Shown here: one piece after another, positions 36,651-48,683 of the stretch
Layout of the letters: every line of letters starts with the position of its first letter
Numbering within the stretch: the first letter of the stretch is position 1
From: Citrus sinensis
Lineage: Eukaryota; Streptophyta; Magnoliopsida; Sapindales; Rutaceae
Reading direction: 5' to 3'
NCBI RefSeq assembly: GCF_022201045.2
Contig: NC_068558.1
Span: forward strand, 45,349,001-45,413,000
Length of the DNA stretch: 64,000 nucleotides
Notes under the pieces: generated by a model
Told to the model about the DNA's origin: nothing
Databases searched by the model: none
What the model saw: only the letters and a program-made list of their open reading frames with translations
Position numbers and translations under genes: made by a program

Positions 36651-39600
36651 CAAGCGGAGTCAGTTGACAATGAAGACGCTGGTAATAAGCATACAATGGA
36701 TCTGCCTGCAATGACATATTCTTAAATTAGAGTGCCTGAGGAAGTGGTCTTAGTAACTCAACAAGCAATTATGAAGAAAATTAACAAGCAATTTTCCAAC
36801 ATGCAAGCACCAATGTAACTTCTGAAAAGAAGGAAGAAAAGACAGAGAAGGAAATTTTTACCTCAAAAGGGGTTCACTTATATTGGTTAATTTCATAACC
36901 TAGCTAATTACAAAGTGCTAAAGAACAACTCTTCAAATGGGCATGGCCTATTCTTTTTCTAAACTTTTGCTATTAGGGGAAAAGATAAGTAAAGCCAATT
37001 AGAATGTAGGAAATTATATGGAAACAACAGGAATGTGTATAGATTATGATTTACAAAGCATGAATTAACCTCAATGGCATTGATCTTATAAGAAGTCAAG
37101 ACAGTTCAAATTTTATACTCAAAATTGTTATTTCGGGAAAATCTACTCCCAGCCTCTCAAGCCAAGGATAATGAAAGCAATAAAGGATGTTTTTCCAATA
37201 ATAAAATGCTATTTGGACACAAGTATTAAAAATGGTGAGAAACAAAAGGGTTGTTTTTAAGAGCACATGTTCAGTCATGAAATCCAATATATCATAGACT
37301 ATTAAAATTCATTTGAGTTTTACAATAAAAGACTGGTTACTCTTTTACATCTATCTATTGTTTGTATTGGCATATTAGACTAGCAAAGATGGCTTTTTGA
37401 ATCCATAAACTGACAGGCACTAACAATGAAAAAGAATAAATAGGAATACCTGTATCTGGGTATCATCCTCCAACAAATTTGTTGCAACTTCAATTTCACC
37501 CAGCGCTTTAACCTTCAAGAAAATACAAGGAGATGAGAACAGCAACCCAAGTAAATTTCCACATGCAAAATAAAAGTGCCGAGAGACTACAAGAGTAAGT
37601 TATATAGATGGACAATAAATAAAGACACTATAATTTTAAAGGTCAGTCTATTGAAGTCGATAGGAGAATAATTGAAACTCAAAAGTAGAGGTTCTAAACA
37701 GCAACAAAGCCAAATGTGTTATATGAACGTGAAAAATAATCACCATTTCCAATTTCAATTTCAACTTTTGAGGTGTGTCAATGACCAAGTCCCCTGCCAC
37801 AAGTCATTCTCAAACTAGTTAGGCTGCCGTTTTGATACAGTAAAAACAAACAACTAAAGTAGCCATATCCCAAGTTTCTATGTGGTTCAACAAGCATGCC
37901 AGGTGTTTTGGAAGAGACAAGGGACTCACCCATTTTTTGAAATCCAAAGTCATGAGGTATAACGGTGTAGAATTCTCTGCAACAAAAAATGCTGATTAAA
38001 AAAGAGTTCCCCCAACTTCTTTCAAGTTATAATTAAGCATTCTAAAGGAAAATGAAATTTACATCAAGTATATCGTATCAGACATTCCTTGTGGGATTCA
38101 AGCACCTTTAATCAACCACCAATAGTGTATGTTGACACAAACAAATTCTTACCCACTTAGTTGCTCCAGTTTCCTTCTATCTGGCAGGTGAATAACATCA
38201 GCTATCCTCTTCAACACATCATAACCCTACATAAACAACAGAAAAATAGTTTATTAGTTAACCCTTGGAGTAGTGCTAAAACAGAGAAGACTAGTATTAT
38301 GCAAAATTGCAACCCATAAAGACACATTCATAAGTAATCACATTGTGGTTATCCTTTTTGTTTAAAATTTAAAACTCATACATATTTACAATAATGTTAT
38401 TAACGATAATGTTGATCTTCAATATTCTTTCTCCTGAAATAATGGGAAGAAATATCTGCAGTATGGAAACAGTATTCCATATGACAATAGATGTTTGTAA
38501 TTTGCAAAGGTGACAATATCACCACAGCATGCTTATATGTAGAAGTAACTATTAGTTTGACTAATGCCACCGATCCACTATATTATCTCTAGAAAAAGTA
38601 TAATCATGCTAGAAACTGCATTTGTCTTTCCTTCCACGAGATTAGCTAAGGTTGTAGATATCACATCTATCATCCAAGAAGAAAATTTTGTACTGAGACG
38701 ATGATTTGTATCGAATACTGTAGCAATTAAACTAAATCTTCCAAGCTAATCTGCTGTAGGCTTAACCATGAAATTTTGACATTTGTATACTGCAAAATAA
38801 CTAACTTACAGTGCTCGTATTCAAATAATCACCAAGATAACGTACTATAGCACACAATAACAAGTCTATCTTATCAAACCCTTACAACTAATTAAGAGTA
38901 CTGGGCAAATTGCATAGCTCAAACACTAACCTTCAAAATTGTGGATTTGCTAAGCGTACCAAGCGGCAACTTATTAGCATTGTATCCTAAAAGAGGGCAG
39001 ATTAAAAAAAAAAATTTGTTGGTGACAATGTAACTCAGAGTACCAAAAGAAGAGGTTATATAATTGATTAAACTCCAACAAAATTACTTTGACCATCCAA
39101 ACAACCAAGAATATAATAATGCTTTTTGCTTATATATCCTGTATCCTCCAGTAGAATGTTGAAACTAAATCATTGATACTAACCTATTTCCATCATTACT
39201 TGCTTCATCATGCTGATATTGCATATAAGAGAGAGAAATTTTGCAACACGTGGCTCAAGTTTTGTATTCTGAGGTTGAATATTTATAGTGGAATCAGGCT
39301 TCTCGTGGACCTGATAATCAATAAAGAAAACCCAGAAGTAGACCACATAATTTGCAGAAGTTCATAAAGGATTTAAATTATTGCATATATGGCACAAATT
39401 CAGAACTATTGCCTTCATACACTTATGGTTATCCATTACATATTCTTTTCTCTGAAAGGAGGAACATAACCATTTTCCAAAAGATAATTTCATGACAAAA
39501 TAACATTTTGAGAATTCTGTTTTATGAAAAACAAAAGAATAAAAAAGGTCAAAATTTTGGGTAATAAAAGAACTCACTACTGATTCCTCTGTTTGATTTG

Positions 39601-40251
39601 CACTATAGTCCCTTTCCAACCAGGTGTAACACTTTGGGTAAGAAGTGAACTGCCACCTGTTGGACCAGTGGTTCTTGGTCTTGGCAACTTCTGCTCAAAC
39701 TCATTAATTGCAGTATCCTGCAAATTATAGGGGCCAAATATTGTATCTTGACCCTTCACGCCAACTCTACCCCATCTATCGTAGACCATGCACTCTCCCC
39801 CACCATCAGATTCTGCAAACAGATTTGTAATAAAAAGGAGAGTCTAGTTTTAGCTAAACTAGTGAAATGTGATTGCCTAAATTGTGCGCGTGACTGAATT
39901 AGCACAAATAATTTTCCATTGCATTTCCCATTAATGCAACAATCATCACCTCAAAACAAGTTCATAGGCTAAACTTTGAAAATAGACCCTTACCATATTC
40001 ACCTAAAGCCCTGTTCTGGTAGTTCATCTTTCACCAAATATATGATGTTTCTCACATACAATAAATAGAGAACAATGACAGCATACAAATATCACGTAAA
40101 CAGTGTTGAAAAATTACCTAGGAGTTGGATCACATAGAAGTCATTACTGTTGTCCTCAATATTAGTCTGATTCAACCTAGCATCATAAATATCATTACCC
40201 TGCGTTGTACAAATCAAATTCCAACTAAATTATCAAGAGAAAAAATATTAA

Positions 40252-41305
40252 CGGTGCGTTTGGCACACTGTATTGTATTATGTTGTATTACATTATTTTA
40301 ATATTGATGTATTGTATTATGTTGTATTTCATTAGCACTGTATTATAATAATGTTGTACAATATTTGACCCTACACTGTACTGTATTAATTTTTTGTGAT
40401 TAATGTAAATTATATATTTAGAAAATAATATTTATTACTACTTAAAAAATAATAAATATAATATTCTTAAATTTTAGAAATTTAACATTTTTATTAAAAA
40501 ATATTAAAATGTCATAATTCTTCCGAAACTTATAGTCTTAAATTTTTGGAATTGTGTATTTCAGTATTTTCTAAATATATAACTTGTGAAATAAAGATCG
40601 AAGTAAATAATTTAATAAAATAATCTATAAATAATTTAAGAACATAAATAAATATTTAAAATCTTCAAGATTAGTTCAAAAATTATCTTAGGATGATAGA
40701 ATAAAAGTTTATACATATTACAAGATAATTATAAAATAATAAAGTGATATAATTATTATGACATAGTCACTAAGAAAATAAATTGAGCTAAATAATCTAG
40801 TAATTATTTATATTATTAATTTTCAATTAATATTATTCAAATTTAAATATTTATTATTAATTATATTAAATTATTTAAAAATAACTAATTTAATTATTCT
40901 AATATAATTAATAATGTAATAATATATTATATTATTTAAGTATTTATTACTAGTTATATTAACTTATTAAAGATTAATTAATATAATTTTACATATTAAA
41001 TAATATAATATAATTAAATAATACATTACTTAGTTATATATTTAAAATAATAAAAATTAAAACATAATATAATATTATTAAATACAAATTTATTAATTTA
41101 TATTAAAATTATAATTAAAAAATAAAAATTATATAATATAATATTAAATTAAAAAATTATATTAATTTTTTTTATTATTACAAAGTAAAAAAATTAAATT
41201 AAAAAAAAAAAAACCTAAGCTAATGCAGCAGTTTGGTGCCCCAAACATGGGGTTGCATTGCTAATGCAATGCAATCCCATGTAATGAGGGGTACCAAACA
41301 CCCGC
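40252..41305. mobile_element. AT-rich Tourist-like element, copy B intron 3
   Basis: A 1054-bp insertion absent from copy A, between TAA at 40249-40251 and 41306-41308. The ends are CGGTGCGTTTGGCAC and, inverted, GCGGGTGTTTGGTAC. The interior is almost pure A/T and has no transposase. Confidence 0.8.
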
Positions 41306-41783
41306 TAAAGGAAGGGAAAAAAAAAAAAAAAAGGAAAAGAGCTCAATGTTATCAGCTACAAGCTGCTATCACAACTACAAACAAGACTTGCCTTTTGAAA
41401 GACATGATAACTAATCTTTTTATGTTCCGGAAGCATTTGAATCAGTCTCATCACACTCCCTTCCTCTCTTCTTGCTACCCACTGACTTCTTGTTTTCTTC
41501 TTCCACAGCCTCTTCTAGTCTTTGTACCTGTAACAATTCACAGCAAACAGTTAACACTTAACTGTGATGTAGTAATAGTATAGCAAAATTGACCGGAAAA
41601 AGAAAATGACCAATGTGGCGTCGGTTCCGGCGGTGCTGAGCCCACATTGGGCAAGCTTGGCTCGCAATTGGTCTACTTTGAGGTTACTTGCCATTCTTCA
41701 GATTATTGACACTTCAGAAGCAACGATGTCTGAAAGATTAAGATTGGGGGCATTGGAAAATGGTGGGAGATGGGGGGGAGTTT

Positions 41784-42032
41784 TATAGAACCCACACTGG
41801 TCATTGTTGGGTGAGTGCAGCAAAACGACATCCAAGTCGTCTTGACGTCCGACTGAGAAAATAAAAGCTGTCAAGCAAGCCCTCAGTGAGAGCTGAGAAA
41901 CTTCTGTGATAGAACCCGCACTGGTCATTGTTGGGTGAGTGCAGCAAAACGACATCCAAGTCGTCTTGACGTCCGACTGAAAAAATAAAAGTTGTCGAGC
42001 AAGCCTTCGGTGAGAGCTGAGAAACTTTTGTG
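41784..42032. repeat. two tandem 124-bp repeats upstream of the PARP2 pseudogene
   Basis: The block starting TAGAACCC(A/G)CACTGGTC and containing GTCGTCTTGACGTCCGACTG is present twice with period 124 (compare 41801 and 41925). Copy A has a single, shortened version near 31160-31240. Confidence 0.85.
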
Positions 42033-42134
42033 ATAGATATATATATATAATTACATTATTTAATTTGATTCTCACTCGTAAATCATAATAATTATAAAAT
42101 AACAGGTTTTTAATGGGTTGAGGTGGTGTACTTT

Positions 42135-42481
42135 AGGGATGGTAATTGAGACATATTTGGGATGTGATTAAAATATATTTTTGTCTCGTATAAAGATATA
42201 GGAATGGGAGTGATATTTTTTTTTATCTTACTTGTATGTATGAGATGAGAATGAGATTGACAAATCTCGTCCCATCCCATTTCATTGCCAGCTAAAGATG
42301 AGAATTTTTTCAATTTGGATGGAATCTCACATGATCCCATCTCTTTTAGGACGAGATTGTAACATATTTTTGTCCCAAAAAAATATAGAGATTGGAGTGA
42401 GACTTTTTTTATCCCACTTAAATGTACGGGACGGGACTGAGATTGCTAAATTTCATCCCATCCCGTCTCATTGCCGACCTT
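42135..42481. mobile_element. non-autonomous element (GGGATGG...GAGAC type), copy B only
   Basis: About 350 bp absent from copy A at GTGTACTTG (near 31800). The ends AGGGATGGTAATTGAGAC and, inverted, AGGTCGGCAATGAGACGG are similar. Flanking TACTT repeats suggest a 5-6 bp duplication. Its two halves resemble each other. Confidence 0.65.
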
Positions 42482-43008
42482 ACTTGTACCCGTAAATTTT
42501 ACTTATACCACATAAATTTTATCAAATTTTTGAAGAGTTTTTTTTAATATTATATTATGTTTAGTTTAATAAAATAATAACACCTAGTTTAAATTTAGAA
42601 TAGCATTTCATCTAATAACTTCATTTAATTCAATTTTTTTTATAATCTTAATTAATTATAAAGTGAATTTAAGGAAGATACCAAGTCTTTGTAATACTTT
42701 TAGGATTTGCGCAGCAAGTCTTATTGCTTAGCCTTATGATCTAGTTTTGGAATCTATTGGACAGCTGTTTTATGTTTTCCACAGCCATGAAACTTATGGG
42801 AAGGATCAAAAAGTGAAAGAGTTGCAAACATGCAACGTTATATCAAAGCATAAACATTGATAGATTATGTTTGTATTTTAAGTGTTTCCTTTCTTGGCAT
42901 CTATAGTAGATTTCGATTATTCAGAGCATCATTTTCTAGCTTTTTCAATTTCCACCGACCAGTCGAAATTAAAGTTGAAATGATATATATCAGAGAAGGA
43001 AAATGCTT

Positions 43009-43129
43009 GGTGAAGAGAAGCACAAGAGAAAAACAAGAGAAATAAAGAAGAAAATAATAGAGAAAGAGTGAGTGAGTAGAGTGAGAGATGACAAAATTCT
43101 TTCGTCTTTTTCTCGTGCTTCTCTACACC
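43009..43129. other. miRNA-like hairpin, unassigned
   Basis: The arm at 43009-43036 (GGTGAAGAGAAGCACAAGAG) pairs with 43104-43129 (TTTTTCTCGTGCTTCTCTAC, then ACC) to give about 24 bp with few mismatches. The purine-rich loop is about 67 nt. It does not match a miRNA family I know. It could be a MIR gene, a siRNA foldback or a small MITE. Confidence 0.35.
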
Positions 43130-43214
43130 TACCGCTACTCATCAGAGAAATGTTAGTTGTCTTTCATATATAGTGACGTGGCAGCCACCTAGACTCCAAT
43201 TATTATTATTATTA

Positions 43215-44112
43215 GAACTCGGCTATGTTGAGGATGATCCAACTTGGAGTCAACCAACGTGACCCGTTGGATCCCTACACTATTTTTCAACCGTTAAGAT
43301 CAGTGACACAAATATTAGGTGACCGGGTAAAATGGTTTAAAATATTTAGGATAACACGCTGTCATTTTAAGGGAAAAATTTTACTCTCACACAAATTGTA
43401 AGCCATTCTTTCTCTCCTGATTCAGAGAAGCAACTAAAATCACAAAAAAGAGGACGATTTGAAGACAATATGTATTGAAATAGGCGAGAGTCCTTAAATG
43501 ACTTAAATTGGGGTTTCCTTCGTGGGATTGATAGGCCGTTGAGTCTTTAATGATACGGTGATGAAAATAGATGATATTTTGTTCCTGTTGCAAGGTTGTA
43601 CAGCGGCAGCGACGATTATTACGATTATCAGAATAATTATTTGGTTTTTGTGTCTTATTACGTTTATCAAGTTTGGTCATCATAAATCTGTGTAGCCGTG
43701 AAGTTTTAGTGAAATTGTAATATGGACGGTTGATTCGAAGATGAAGATTTGCATGTAGTGTTTTAATTTTTTTTTTTTAAATTAAATTTATGACATGGGC
43801 AAGTTTAGGGTTGTGACAGTGATTCCATAATTGGGAAATAATAAAAAGATAACGAAGGCTTAGTGCTATTTGTCACTTGATTGTCACTTGTCATTCTAAT
43901 TGCAGATTGCTTCTGGTGACGATGATGAAGATTTAACACGAAGTCCTGTTTATCGAAATGGAACCGGTAATCTTTGTAGCTGTGTCACGTTCCCATTGGA
44001 TGTAAATTTCCTAAATATTTAATCTTCACCATTGCTTTAAAAGCAACTATCCAACGATTGAGATTAGTTGGCTCCAAGTTGGATCATCTCCAACTCCAAC
44101 ATAGCTGAACCC
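43215..44112. mobile_element. inverted-repeat element, possible MULE
   Basis: The left end GAACTCGGCTATGTTG followed by GATGATCCAACTTGGAG matches, inverted, the right end GGGTTCAGCTATGTTGG followed by GATGATCCAACTTGGAG. The flanks TTATTATTA (43206-43214) and TTATTATTG (44113-44121) agree at 8 of 9 bases, but they are simple sequence, so the duplication is uncertain. Confidence 0.6.
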
Positions 44113-44255
44113 TTATTATTGTTGTTATATAAAAGGTAGAGGAATACACCGTGTCCACACATACCTCCCTTATGATCGAATCCCTTATTATTGTTGTTAT
44201 ATAAAAGGTAGAGGAATACACCGTGTCCATATATATCTTATAACACATACCTCCC
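44110..44255. repeat. 72-bp tandem duplication
   Basis: CCCTTATTATTGTTGTTATA through GAGGAATACACCGTGTCC and CATACCTCCCTTATGATCGA occurs twice, starting at 44110 and 44182. The second copy carries a short insertion. Confidence 0.85.
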
Positions 44256-44728
44256 TTATGATCGAATGGCGAATCAAATAAAGTTATTTGAGAGTTAATT
44301 GACTAAGTCCGTAGAGTTCGAACTCCAATTACATATACATAGACACATTGTTCATTTTCCCTCCTCTATTTTGATTTTGTTTTAGTTTATTAAGTAAGCT
44401 GACTGAGAACAGACCTTCCATTTACTTTGTAGTCTACTATAAATATGTGTAATCTATATGCTGAACTTGTAAGCTTAGATCAATTAGTATGTTGAAGAAT
44501 GATCAGATGCGCATCATCTGCATGTTATTGTGCATGATAGGCCACGTGTTACTTGATAATTGGCCAAACTATTAAACATCAATCTATAATTAGGTGACAT
44601 TTGGCTTATCGCATCTGATTGGGTCTCTCAAGATCCAATACTCAATAAAAACACTCTCAAAGAAAGATAGTAAATAGGTTTGCATACGATTCAAACAGGT
44701 GCAAGGTCATTTCATATATTATTGCTTA

Positions 44729-45389
44729 GGGGAAAAGGTCACCCACGTGGTCACGCCCCTAAAGTTTATTTAAATGGTCACATAGACCCCCTTAATATTA
44801 TAAGAAACTATTATATTATTTGATTGTAATAACCTAAGTAAATATAAATATAGTAATAAGATACAAATAATAAATAAATAGCATATGATATAAATAAAAT
44901 ATTACAAGAAGTATAATTAATAAAATTACATATATAATGAAAATTGTTTTTAGTATTAAGTTAGTATTAGTCTATCCCAAGGGACTTTATTAATACTAAA
45001 ATCTATTAATCCAAAACTTGAGTTTAAAAATTATACTAATATAGATATAATTATAAACAATATTGTAAATAAAAGAATATAAATTTTATAAATTAGTGTG
45101 AATGTTAGGCATAATTATTGTACTATTATTAATATGTCAAATAGATTTTATTACTATTAAAAGAATACGAAAAATTAATAATATTAAAATAACTTTTCTA
45201 ATATTCAAAATATTTTTTAAATTTTATCTTATTTATATATTATATTATTTAGAGTTTAATTTATATTGATTACGTATAGAAGTTTAATTAAAGTCAATTA
45301 TTCAGTTGTTTTAATCAAGGGTATAATAGTAAAAAAAAAATATGCGTGATCGTTTAAGTAAACTTTGGGTGTGTGAATGACCTTTCCCC
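44729..45389. mobile_element. AT-rich MITE with 9-bp TSD
   Basis: A 661-bp element with inverted ends GGGGAAAAGGTCACCCACG / GGGGAAAGGTCATTCACAC and an exact 9-bp duplication TATTGCTTA at 44720-44728 and 45390-45398. A related sequence lies at about 60395-60960. The 9-bp duplication suggests Mutator-type mobilisation. No ORF. Confidence 0.88.
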
Positions 45390-45398
45390 TATTGCTTA

Positions 45399-47735
45399 TT
45401 ATCAAATATTTTCAGGCACAACTATCTCACAAGAACAAAAGCCAACAATTTCATCTTTTGTGTTTGAGAGCAAAAACATTTTCATTTGGCTGAACTTTTT
45501 TTTTTTTTTAAACATAGAAGGATTTGAATTATAAACTTCTTTTTTACACTCAAGAAATTTTACCAATTGAATTAGTTAGTAAAAAAAACAACGTGTTAAA
45601 CAGGCAAATTCATTTTAAGACAAAACAATGCGTCCCACTTTTAATACAAGAAGACATTGGAATTTGGCAAAAAGTCTCGCATACATCAACGAGAAGGAAA
45701 AGATTAGGAGCCAAGCTTATTTGATTTTCCCATTGGTTCATGCAAAGAACAATTTGTTAAACGGGCAAATTCGTTGGGCTTATAAATATTTCTAAAGTGA
45801 GACTAAAAGGAGAAATAAAGTCTCGAAGGGTTCAGCTATGTTGCTACAGAAGTATGGTACAATTTTGTTTTGTCTTTTTGTGACTTAACCGTTAGATCCA
45901 ACAAAAGAATTCCAAAAGTAATCGCAACGGCAGGATGTATTTACTCAGGTAACTAACATTGTAATCCCTCTAGTTTTTTTAAATGTCAGAAAGAATATAA
46001 TTATTATTATTTTACTCTCCCACCCCCATCAATAGTCATTCGCCTTTCTCCTCATGCAACCCGTGAGTATTATTTAGATTTTTTTTATGTTTTAGTTGTT
46101 TATTTTATTTCTTTAATAAATATTTTTATTTATTGACTAAGTTATTAAATAATATGAATAAGGAAGATGCAGGGAATTTTGAGAAGATTTTTATTATTGA
46201 TATTGAGTAATTATAATGCATGATTCAGTTGTGCATCTATGGGAGTCAGAACCACATAAATACAATAAACCCTATGAACTTTAGGAAGACAAATCCTTGA
46301 TTTATTCTAAAAATACATCAATATTTTATAATTCTCCAATGATTGCTATTATTTTCATATCTACTTCTATAATTAATTATCCATAGTATTGAGAAAGTAC
46401 ATACCATTAAAAATGAATTAACAAAAATGAAGAGGAGTTACTGTTTCTTCTGTTTTTATTTCTCTAGTTTTTTATGGGAACATAATGTAGTTGAGTATTG
46501 GTAGAGTAGTATTTTCCTTATCGTTTTATGTATATTTGGTAAAATTTGTAGAGACTTATAATGAGTTTAATAATAATAAAATTCATGTAAAGATTTCTAA
46601 TAGCTTTGTCGATTTGATTTTTATGAATCAAAATGAAAATTGAAAAAGTTTTTTTTTTGGGGTAACATATATAGAAACAAATAAAGTAAAGCTTGTCTGA
46701 TTAGTCAAAACTTAAAAGAGTTACTCAGTGTTTAGTTGAATTTCTTTCATATTCGGCCAAAAATTTATGGTTTAAGCTTTTAATAATAATAATACAAGTT
46801 GAGATGGGTAAGTTGTTTTAGTGCTTGCATGTATTCAATCAAATTCAAATAAAGGTAGTTAAATCCTAATAAATTTTTAACAAGATTTTCTTTCTAACGT
46901 TAATGATTGAAACTTCGTGATTTAAGGTAGTTAAATCAGGATTCTCTCATGGTCTAATATTTTCAAAAAAAAATCACTAAGTAATTGGTAGTTAATGAAT
47001 TAAAAAATAAAGATAATTATATCCTAATAATTTATTAACACTAAAGGACAAGTGTCACAAGATTTTCAAAATTCTAGGACAACTCAGATTTAGTTGGCAA
47101 AATTTGATCATTAAACCAATTGATTGTATAAAAAATTAGCCAAATAAGCTTATTATCTTTGAGAGACCAGCAGCCAATAACTATAATAAAATCAACTTAA
47201 AAACAAGAGACCAAACATAACTAATATTAGATCAAATCTAATTGATTATTTACTAAAAACTCTTATTTTTTTTCTTTTTTTAATAAATACTCTTATGTCT
47301 TTGAAAATTCAAAAATAAAAAAATTATCTACGAAATTCTAAAAAAAAAAAAAGGAGAAGAAGAAGAAATCAGATCAAAAAAGAAAAAGAAGCGTGGAGGA
47401 GAAAAAAAATAACCAGGATTAATATCAAACCATGGAAAACAAAGAGAGAAAATAATAAATAATTTTTAAATTAGGGCTTATATTAAAATTTCAAAACCTT
47501 CAATTTTTATTATTTTCAGAAAACAAGGACTATTGTGTAATAGAGCATTATTGTGGTACGGTGCAATAATAGTTTTGTCCTCGAAATAAAATGTGTAATT
47601 GATAAAAATTTAACCTTGAGGTTTTATAATCTTTTAAATCCTAATCTATGAACACAACAGATTCTGCCCATTATTAGAAAAATACTAGAAATTAAAGTAA
47701 GAAAAAGACAAAAAAAAAAATTGAAGTAACAAATG
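45399..47735. other. AT-rich intergenic region, no gene seen
   Basis: Long AT-rich stretch with no conserved coding signal. GGGTTCAGCTATGTTG at about 45829 repeats an end motif of the 43215-44112 element and may mark a fragment of the same family. Confidence 0.5.
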
Positions 47736-48678
47736 TGTTTGGGGAATGAAATAGGGTGACCAAGATAAAGATGTTTGCTCATACATTATCGTGCTCTCCT
47801 CTAGAGTAAAAGCGAGCAAATGGTTGAGCAGATCACCTCGACCAGGATATTATTGGTCACTTTGAGTAGATCACCTCGACCAGAATATTATTGGTCACCT
47901 CGACCAGGAAGTTACCAGAAAGCACGATTCAGTCAAAATATTTTCTCCGAAATATTAGGGACCATATTCTTAGTGAGCTGAAAATTAGTAGTTTTCTTGA
48001 GAATCCTAGGGGAGAGGATAAAAATCGCTATAGTTTCCTATAAAAACCCTAAGGGGGGATTCTTCTAGCTCTCTCTCTCTCTCTCTCTCTCTAAGCAACT
48101 GAACCCATTGGACATTTTTCTCTCTCTACCACTGAGAAATTTCTCTTTCGCCTGTGATTTCTTTAAGATTGATTATTTCAAATTCTTTTCCTTTAAATTT
48201 ACTTAAAAGCTTTTTGTTTAAAGCAATCATAGTTAAGCCACATGAACTGTGGTATGGGTTTTTCCAGGTAAGACCCGAATCGCTGACTTGAGCGTCGAAG
48301 GGTTCTCGCCGGAAAAACTTCCAGCACCTCCTGACTATTGGTTGTGTTCACAGGCTCACAGGTTATCTGCTCATTGGTTGTCTGCTCATGGATTGTCTGC
48401 TCATGGATTATCTGCTCATGGATCGTCTGCTCATGGATTGTCTGCTCATGGGTCATCTGCTCATGGGTTATCTGCTCATGGATCGTCTGCTCATGGGTTC
48501 TCTGCTCGTGGATCGTCTGCTCATGGATTATCTGCTCATGGGTTGTCTGCTCACAGAACATCTGCTCATAAAAAATCTGCTCATGGTACTAACTAATCAG
48601 TAGTTTCCCACCAAACAAATTTAATGATGATGCAGGGATCTGAGATTTAATCAACTTATCCGGATTTTGGCATCAACA
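47736..48678 (+). mobile_element. solo LTR of a retrotransposon
   Basis: A 943-bp sequence beginning TGTTTGG and ending GGCATCAACA (TG...CA type), flanked by an identical 5-bp duplication AAATG at 47731-47735 and 48679-48683. It holds an LTR-like promoter (CCTATAAAAACCC near 48036), a CT-rich leader and the CTGACTTGAGCGTCGAAGGG motif seen in many plant LTRs. No primer site, polypurine tract or gag-pol lies nearby, so it fits a solo LTR left by recombination. Short direct repeats (GATCACCTCGACCAG, period 38) lie near 47831-47885. Confidence 0.88.
48359..48590. repeat. 15-bp minisatellite inside the solo LTR
   Basis: TCTGCTC occurs fifteen times with an exact 15-base spacing from 48366 to 48576; the usual unit is TCTGCTCATGGRTYR. 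Because 15 is a multiple of 3, all three plus frames and one minus frame stay open, creating repeated pseudo-proteins (SAHGL / HEQTI) that are not taken as genes. Confidence 0.97.
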
Positions 48679-48683
48679 AAATG

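Larger units (their letters stand above)
33574..41694 (-). pseudogene. PARP2 pseudogene (tandem duplicate)
   Basis: Matches the intact PARP2 exon by exon but cannot encode it. A roughly 347-bp deletion (copy A 30445-30791) fuses exon 2 into exon 3 near 41435 and runs into TAA at 41420-41422. Exon 5 lacks 4 bases near 39685, shifting the frame. Exon 12 is split by a hAT-type element (36100-36650). Exon 17 lacks one T near 33750, giving TGA at 33735-33737, which would remove the last exon with the catalytic Glu. Exon 16 has T in place of G before its donor, and two Tyr codons have changed. Start codon, most splice sites and the GC donor of intron 3 are kept, so transcripts could still form, but no full enzyme. 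Confidence 0.95.
33097..42640. repeat. tandem segmental duplication, copy B (PARP2 pseudogene)
   Basis: Second copy of the PARP2 segment, same orientation as copy A, longer because of four insertions (34662-35283, 36100-36650, 40252-41305, 42135-42481). It also has a local 124-bp tandem duplication and several small deletions. Confidence 0.92.
42641..44728. other. intergenic region with repeats
   Basis: No protein gene is supported. It contains a miRNA-like hairpin (43009-43129), an inverted-repeat element (43215-44112) and a 72-bp tandem duplication (44110-44255), listed separately. Confidence 0.5.

Noticed and set aside
44316-44332. GAGTTCGAACTCC, like a tRNA or SINE B box
   Set aside because: No matching A box or cloverleaf could be drawn around it.
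48199-48603. Repetitive ORFs (SAHGL-type and HEQTI-type repeats)
   Set aside because: Produced by the 15-bp minisatellite, whose unit is a multiple of 3; it lies inside a solo LTR.
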